A DNA stretch of 64,000 bases. Source: Reticulascus tulasneorum (Eukaryota; Ascomycota; Sordariomycetes; Glomerellales; Reticulascaceae). The notes under the pieces are model-generated. The model was not told the origin of the DNA, searched no databases, and was given only the letters and a program-made list of their open reading frames with translations. The stretch covers positions 1,798,001-1,862,000 of the forward strand of contig LSAX01000004.1 of assembly GCA_001557505.1 (NCBI GenBank), written 5' to 3'. Below, in pieces: positions 58,494 to 64,000 of the stretch (position 1 is the first letter of the stretch; each line of letters begins with the position of its first letter). Made by a program: the position numbers and the translations under genes.

Positions 58494-60041
58494 TCACACC
58501 GGTTGTTCCCTAGAGCCTCTGGCGAAAAAGAACGTGCCTACAATGGCAGCCAACCCTGCTGCCAGCAGGATGTTGGATACGAGGGTGAGCGCCGCATGGC
58601 TCGGCCCCATTCTTAAGGGCAATGCGCCAGTCGCCTCTGATCTCGAGTCCATACCACCATCAGCACCATCTGTCGAGAAGGACTTCACCAGGTCTTTCCG
58701 GTCTGGAATTGGTAGTTTCGCCTCGAATCTCATAGTCTTCGGGGTAAGCGGGCAACAATTTGCATCTTGCCTTTCTAAATCAGCTGTCGTTTCCACCTTC
58801 AGCCGAGAATGCCAATCACGATTCGTCAAGCCGTCGTCCCCTCTTTCTCCAGAGCTCTTCTGCCCCCCTTCGTTGCAGATACCTCCCACAGAGCACTCGT
58901 CGCTGCTGGCAGATTTCCTTTCCGCTGCTTTGCAGCTTCTTTCCTTGGCGACGACCACACTGTCTCTCAAACGAGCTCCTAGCGGCAGCGACATTAGAGC
59001 AGCCATGGCGTCCCTCGAGTCTTCGTCGACGTTAGTGCCGCAGACCTCGTCGAGTTGCGCAACTAATAGGATCATATTGTCAAATATGCATATGGCCTCT
59101 TGGATGATGTCGTGCCTTTCCCGTGGAGACAAAAGGATCTCGGATTCCCCAAGCCGCTTCTTAAACTCTTTTTTCAAGTCCTCGCCGTCCATTGGCGTTG
59201 GGAAGTGAAAGAACTGGAGGGGCAGCGTGTGCTGAGAATGCGAGCTTGTGGTGTATTGGCTCGTGCTATTGTTGGCCTTGGATCCGGGCAAGTCTACTTC
59301 GTCCGAAGGCGATGACACTGGTGTCTGCGATCTTCTTCGACAACTCTGTTGGGTTGGCCGGATCGGTGATGGGACATGTTCCCAAAAGCTTTCGCCAACA
59401 GATTCCAACGAAGCTCGAATGAATCTTCCTCCAGAAAACAGAGCCATGTAAAGGATGTAGGAGTATGCCAGGAGCACATGCGGCCTTTTCTCGACGGAAC
59501 GCCTGATGTGGCTGATGAACTCGGCCAGTCTTCCCGTTTGACTTACAGTGTGGAGTTGCTCCTCCAGTACTGATTCAGGCCACCCAGTGAGCGACCGGAT
59601 ATCTGCTCGCAGAGGACTTGATCGCAAGAGTCCGGGCAGGTGGAGATGATTCAAAATGGAGTGCGTGCGTTCGCAGACCATTGGCTGGTGTCTGGGACTG
59701 TGAGTAGCACTAGGCACAGAGTGTGTGCTCTCCAGGTCAATTGGTGGATTGCCGGGCTCACAATAGTCGCCTCGAGTGCCGCCAGGGGTCGCGGATTGAG
59801 GAGGAGAGTCCAGGATGGTCTGCCATAGTGTCTCAAAGCTTATGTATATCGGGGCGATATGGAGAAGGCCAGATACATAAACTGAGGGGTCTGCTGTTCG
59901 TGGCGCAATGGCGAGCGGTAGGCGAGAGATGATCAGCTTGTTAAGCTTGGTGTGGACTGTCCGAGTGGCGGCAACGATAGACTCCGATAGCAGTTTCCGA
60001 GGCTCATCTTCTACCGACCGAGGCTCAGTGGTAGAAGACAT
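58494..60041 (-). CDS. Heme-oxygenase-like protein with C-terminal membrane tail
   Basis: A single exon of 515 aa. The N-terminus SESIVAATRTVHTKLNKLI resembles the heme-ligand helix of heme oxygenases, with His30 as the candidate proximal ligand. It is followed by RLPLAIAPRTADPSVYVSG and LLHIAPIYISFETLW. A second helical block reads GRLAEFISHIRRSVEKRPH and LAYSYILYMALFSGGRFIR, whose SGGRFIR corresponds to the distal-helix Gly region. A large, poorly conserved insertion (about 370-475) follows. A C-terminal membrane segment (ALTLVSNILLAAGLAAIVGT) and a short tail suggest tail anchoring in the ER. Heme oxygenases cleave heme to biliverdin, iron and CO; activity here is not assured. It is about twice the usual enzyme length. 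Confidence 0.78.
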   Translation of the reverse strand: MSSTTEPRSVEDEPRKLLSESIVAATRTVHTKLNKLIISRLPLAIAPRTADPSVYVSGLLHIAPIYISFETLWQTILDSPPQSATPGGTRGDYCEPGNPPIDLESTHSVPSATHSPRHQPMVCERTHSILNHLHLPGLLRSSPLRADIRSLTGWPESVLEEQLHTVSQTGRLAEFISHIRRSVEKRPHVLLAYSYILYMALFSGGRFIRASLESVGESFWEHVPSPIRPTQQSCRRRSQTPVSSPSDEVDLPGSKANNSTSQYTTSSHSQHTLPLQFFHFPTPMDGEDLKKEFKKRLGESEILLSPRERHDIIQEAICIFDNMILLVAQLDEVCGTNVDEDSRDAMAALMSLPLGARLRDSVVVAKERSCKAAERKSASSDECSVGGICNEGGQKSSGERGDDGLTNRDWHSRLKVETTADLERQDANCCPLTPKTMRFEAKLPIPDRKDLVKSFSTDGADGGMDSRSEATGALPLRMGPSHAALTLVSNILLAAGLAAIVGTFFFARGSREQPV

Positions 60042-61681
60042 TGATCCGCTAACAAGTCAAGGCTGTCTGGGTCATGCTCGACCAATACCAGACACCAGCC
60101 AAAGCTGTCCGCCTCAAAGCAGCCGGAGGTCGTAGATAAAGAAGAGGATATAGGAGGATTTCGGTGAGACGGTGAAGGGGAATTTTCTTAGGGATAACAG
60201 GTTGCTAGGTTGCTAGAGGCTGTTGTGGAGGTAAAGATGTATCCAACAGTCATTCACAGCTAAGGTAGCGAAGAAGAAATGTCGTGAAGATGAGAAAGGA
60301 GCATTGCACGACAGCCTCGACTCAAACGACTATCTAATCCGGACCAGGAATCTCCCGAGTGAAATCGAGGTATCTGAGGCAGCGACGGCTCGGGCGACTA
60401 CTGATAATAGTAGAGATCAAGAAGCAACGCTATCCAGCTAGCGGTTCCTGCTTGTCGGGACAGCAGAGGAGCATAAACCTTCGGTAAATTGCAATAGTCG
60501 GTTGCACCCGCAGAACAAAAAGACAAACTATGTATCTCTTCGGCTAGCGCAGTACGTGGTCTTGGGATTCGGTGCCTTAGTCGCAGTGTGAGAAGCACGA
60601 ATAGGACAAAAGAGTGTCCACGCTCTGTAGGAGGTGGGCGAACGTAACGGGCAGCTTTTGCATGCGATCAAGATGAGTCGAGAGCCTCAAATTTACCCTT
60701 CCCGGTACCAATGTATAAGTTGACAAATCCAGGCACCCTGTGGCGGATAGAGAGGTAGACAACAACCCAGGTAATCAATCACCCAGTTCACAAGGGTATA
60801 CAGTCTTATCTCGGAATAATGCCCTGACACTGCCGTGACTGGCAGCAAGATGAGCCGCAAGGCGTGGAGTTCATTTCCAAACCAGCGAATAGTCCCAATA
60901 ACCTGATTTCGAGAAGACGGAGAGCGGTTTGGCAGTCGAGCCGAAGATTGTGGCGCGTGATCGACATTTTTGGTGGCAATCGATCGACCTTCGGTTTGTC
61001 CTTGCGGTGAAAAGCCACACTTGTCCGGACTGCCTATGCGTAGTCGCATTTAGTGTACTTGCATTGTGAATTATGGCGCTAATAAACAAGGGGGAACCTT
61101 ATGTATCACCCACTGTATGCACAAAATGCACGACGGCACGATTGCGCCTTTCAGTGCCAACCAGCGGGGAGGGTCCCAGGGTTCGGAGCGATTCTATTCT
61201 CAACAAGGCGACCAGTGCAAATACTCATTTCACGGACATGGCTTTCTGAATCTCCAGCGGTCCGTACTCCGCCAATGACCGACACTCCCGGGTCTCACAA
61301 TCGGACGGGTGCCTTGCGTGACTCGGCATGCATGCAGGCGCATCAAGCCACTGTACGTATCTCCAGAGATTGCCAAGTCTCGTACCCGTAGGCATGCCGA
61401 GGAGGATCCTAAATTCGATTGTGAATTGGATGTCAGCCACACCATGTACAGGAACTGGTATCATGGCTTGTGCCCAATCTGTACTACGACACATGCCCAC
61501 TTCTCACTTATTAATGCTCGAGTTTAATCAGCTCCTGTATAGTGATTCCGGACCTGGAATCTTAGTAGGTGAAGTACCCAGATAGGAACGACTCTATGCT
61601 AAACGCCTATATCCCCACGATGTCCCAGAGGTGACCCGCCTGCAACAAAAATAACCAGTAGTATAACCCGATCTTGATATC
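60042..61681. other. 1.6-kb intergenic region
   Basis: Upstream of the heme-oxygenase-like gene and downstream of the transporter. Short frames occur on both strands with no recognisable feature. No RNA gene or repeat seen. Confidence 0.45.
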
Positions 61682-63199
61682 CTATACATTGACTGCTCGA
61701 GATCCCGTCTCTGAGGCCTGCTTCTCCTCCTCCTCCTCCTTGCTCTCATGGTTTATGAATAAGAACGAGATAAAAACGATAGCCGCTCCTATCCAGTATA
61801 TTACGCTCGAGTACTGGTTATACTGTATCATCTCCCCAACCAGAGACAGCGGGATGGTCAACGACAGACCGACCGTCACCACGAGCGGTGTGGTCAGCAG
61901 CATGGCGTAAGCCCATGCCATATCACTGACAAACGAAGATATCGAGTTGGCCTAAAGAGCGGTTTAGTCAAAATCCTGAAAGCCACGGGGTACTACGGTA
62001 GTTACTGACCACGATGATCGCCCAGATCTTGCCAGTTGGCGGCATGCCAAACTAAGTGGCCGATGTTAGCAATCATTATGCCTGGATCATTTCGGATCTC
62101 TCCAGGAGAAGTCGACTTACGGGTTCAATACCGGTGAAATGCAGCACGAAGAATATCGGCCACAGGAATGCCAAGTTGAAGAAGCCAACAAGCCCAAAGA
62201 ATAGCGGCATGTTGACCCTGTCCTCGTTACCAACCCTCCGCTTCATCACCGTCACGTACAGGCCGTAGATGATGGCGCTGACAAACGCCATCGAGTCTCC
62301 TATCGCGATCTGCGCCTTGGTCTTGTGCGGGAACGAGCCACGATTCTCGTCGCTCTCTCCAGTAAGATCCACCGTTGAGATCAGCACCACGCCGGACAAC
62401 GAGGCGAGAACGCCGATCAACTTCCGGTACGAGAATCCCTCCACCCGCATCACTGCACAGAAGATGAGAGTCCAGACACTGCTGGTCGAGTTCAGTATCG
62501 TGACACTGCCCACGCTGGTATATTCCAAGCATGCCGATGCGAAATAGTTGGCAAAGAACCACAGAAGGCAAAACTCCAGGCTCAGGATTGCCGTCTCCCT
62601 GAAGCTCAGTTGCTCGATCTTCTTGTCGTCGAACGTGTCGAGGCTGCCTTCGTCGTCTACCAGCAAGCGCTCTCCCGCTGATTCATCATCCTCATCTTGC
62701 GCCAACTTGAGCCTTGTCTTGCCATGCTTCTGTTCGTTCCAAACTTGAATCGCTTCGTTTCGTAGCGCCGACACACCATTCTTGACGATGTAGTTTATCA
62801 GCATCGGTATGAGGGAAATGGCGAACAGTGAAGTGTTGATGTACACGACAAAGAAGGGCTTGTCGTATGAATGATCCGAGAAGATGTACTGGGTCTGGTT
62901 AGAAAATCGGCACGGAAACCGCGGGAGGACTCGGGCACACTCACCGAGGCTAGGAAATTCGACGTAGTCCATAAAAACACCGTAACAAGCAATAATATTA
63001 TTCCCAACGTCCGCCTTGCGACACCGGCCAGTCCGAGATTCGCGCGCCATCCCGATGTGCGTCCGCTGGATCTTGATATGGTCGTAGATGCCATGGAGGC
63101 GCTCAAGTCGACATCTCCGGAGCCATCCGTCAGCGATCTCCGGGGGAGCGTATGGTCTGGAGCCATATCGGCAGGAAGAAGAGGCTCACTTGGAGCCAT
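61682..63199 (-). CDS. SLC35F-type EamA/DMT membrane transporter (Thi74-like)
   Basis: Exons 62945-63199, 62121-62888, 62010-62051 and 61682-61951 give 444 aa. After a hydrophilic N-terminus come about ten membrane segments, the first being LGIILLLVTVFLWTTSNFLA. Others read YINTSLFAISLIPMLINYIV, ILSLEFCLLWFFANYFA, VGSVTILNSTSSVWTLIFCA and LIGVLASLSGVVLISTVDL. An acidic cytosolic loop (EDDESAGERLLVDDEGSLD) separates segments 2 and 3. The pattern matches the SLC35F5/Thi74/YML018C branch of drug/metabolite transporters, usually in the vacuolar membrane; the substrate is unknown. The 42-nt exon 62010-62051 (FGMPPTGKIWAIIV) is essential for the frame. The tail is acidic (KEEEEEKQAS). Confidence 0.85.
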
Positions 63200-64000
63200 G
63201 GTCAACGGCAACTAGAGAAAGAATCCGTTGCGCTTGAAACCAGACAGTCGAAAATTCCTAGCATTTGATCAAGCGTCGTGGTCATCTGCAGCTAGGGTTG
63301 TCTCGGAATCGGCACATGTGACCACCCTAGATCACGGAATGCACGTCGTCTATGCCGCGATTGTTTGGATGTCGGCGCGGTAGTCGAAAGATCGCGTGCG
63401 GTGGAATTCTATCTGTTCGTGGGGGGAAGCGAAGTGACGCTGTTGAAGAGTAAGGTGACTAGTCTATCGTTGCTTGTTGAAATGGCCTAAGGTCGGTCCC
63501 TGGACGGCACGCTTCCGGCCAAAGCCCCTGGTTCCACTGGCTTTTAGCCAATAGCGACAGGTTCATGACGAGTCACAGCGCATCAGCCTTGCTATTTAGC
63601 GGCACACGTAACGCAAGTCCACAGGGGTCATTCCATCCAAACCCGGAAATATGGCACAGAATATGATTCAGCCTTCACCATTCTGCTCAACTTGCGATTC
63701 CTCGAGGTACCGAACATCCGAGTAACAGTGTATATCTAACATGTGTATGCACGTGTTCCATATATATAACCAGTTCTCATTCAGAAAGACCATCAAGTGC
63801 CACTAATAGTTCTAGAAGAATGACTTAAGTCTCCATATCGAGTTTGCAAGCCCAAAAACTCCCGTGCAGACAGTGAGGAATATGCTACATCAAGCCCGAG
63901 GTATTAAATGCTAGGGGACCCAAGACCGAATGCAGAACCTTGAGCTCCGAGTCCAGGTTATAGTACCGCCCATCACTACCTCCCTTAAAATCCATAAGCC
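63200..64000. other. Upstream region of the transporter gene; no gene seen
   Basis: 801 bp holding the promoter of the minus-strand transporter. ATATATAT-like and AT-rich sequence occurs at about 63720-63770. No coding frame is credible before the window ends. Confidence 0.4.

Overview
This window is nuclear DNA of a filamentous ascomycete (Pezizomycotina), most likely a Sordariomycete. The protein-coding genes carry short introns of about 47-101 nt with GT..AG borders and CTRAC-like branch points. Their proteins read as fungal orthologues: Set1, Spb1, Trm112, Rrp17, a fungal-length tropomyosin, Cdt2, a SCAP-like sterol sensor, Big1 and mitoribosomal S13. The genus cannot be named from sequence alone. 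No rRNA, intact tRNA, CRISPR array or intact transposon was seen.

Layout. 1-1.4 kb has no gene but holds an 18-bp perfect-stem hairpin. 1.4-12 kb is compact: an SH3-transmembrane-M19 dipeptidase fusion (+), mitoribosomal uS13m (-), an ER cyclophilin (+), Trm112 (+), Big1/Voa1-type protein (-), Rrp17 (+), tropomyosin (-) and a securin/Cut2-like protein (+). The H3K4 methyltransferase Set1 (+) covers 12.8-16.7 kb and is followed by a conserved fungal protein of unknown function (-). A 9.4-kb desert runs from 18.7 to 28.2 kb. At 28.2-37.4 kb lie a mucin-like single-pass surface protein (+), a cytochrome b5/FMN 2-hydroxy-acid dehydrogenase (-), a DUF4202 protein (-), an acidic Myb/SANT-like protein (+) and a divergent 14-3-3-like protein (-). 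A second desert covers 37.4-43.6 kb. A tiny Cys-rich protein (+) and SCAP (-) follow. A third gap of 2.9 kb precedes a JMJD7-like JmjC protein (+), Spb1 (-), Cdt2 (+), a tail-anchored heme-oxygenase-like protein (-) and an SLC35F-type membrane transporter (-).

Gene functions. Several genes concern translation and ribosome production (Trm112, Rrp17, Spb1, uS13m), the cell cycle (securin, Cdt2), chromatin (Set1, JmjC, Myb-like) and the ER/endomembrane system (cyclophilin, Big1, SCAP, heme-oxygenase-like). No metabolic cluster or defence island was recognised.

Most interesting observations: the SH3-dipeptidase fusion; an ER cyclophilin whose last intron, if retained, replaces a membrane anchor with a C-terminal HIEL tetrapeptide; a start codon that is its own coding exon; a securin assignment resting on its destruction box and DIEYAPP motif; a missing active-site Tyr in the flavocytochrome; all the largest gaps lying between divergent gene starts; and a dispersed TAGGTACCTA-like palindrome in intergenic DNA. 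Splice junctions were derived by hand from reading frame and motif continuity, not from transcripts.
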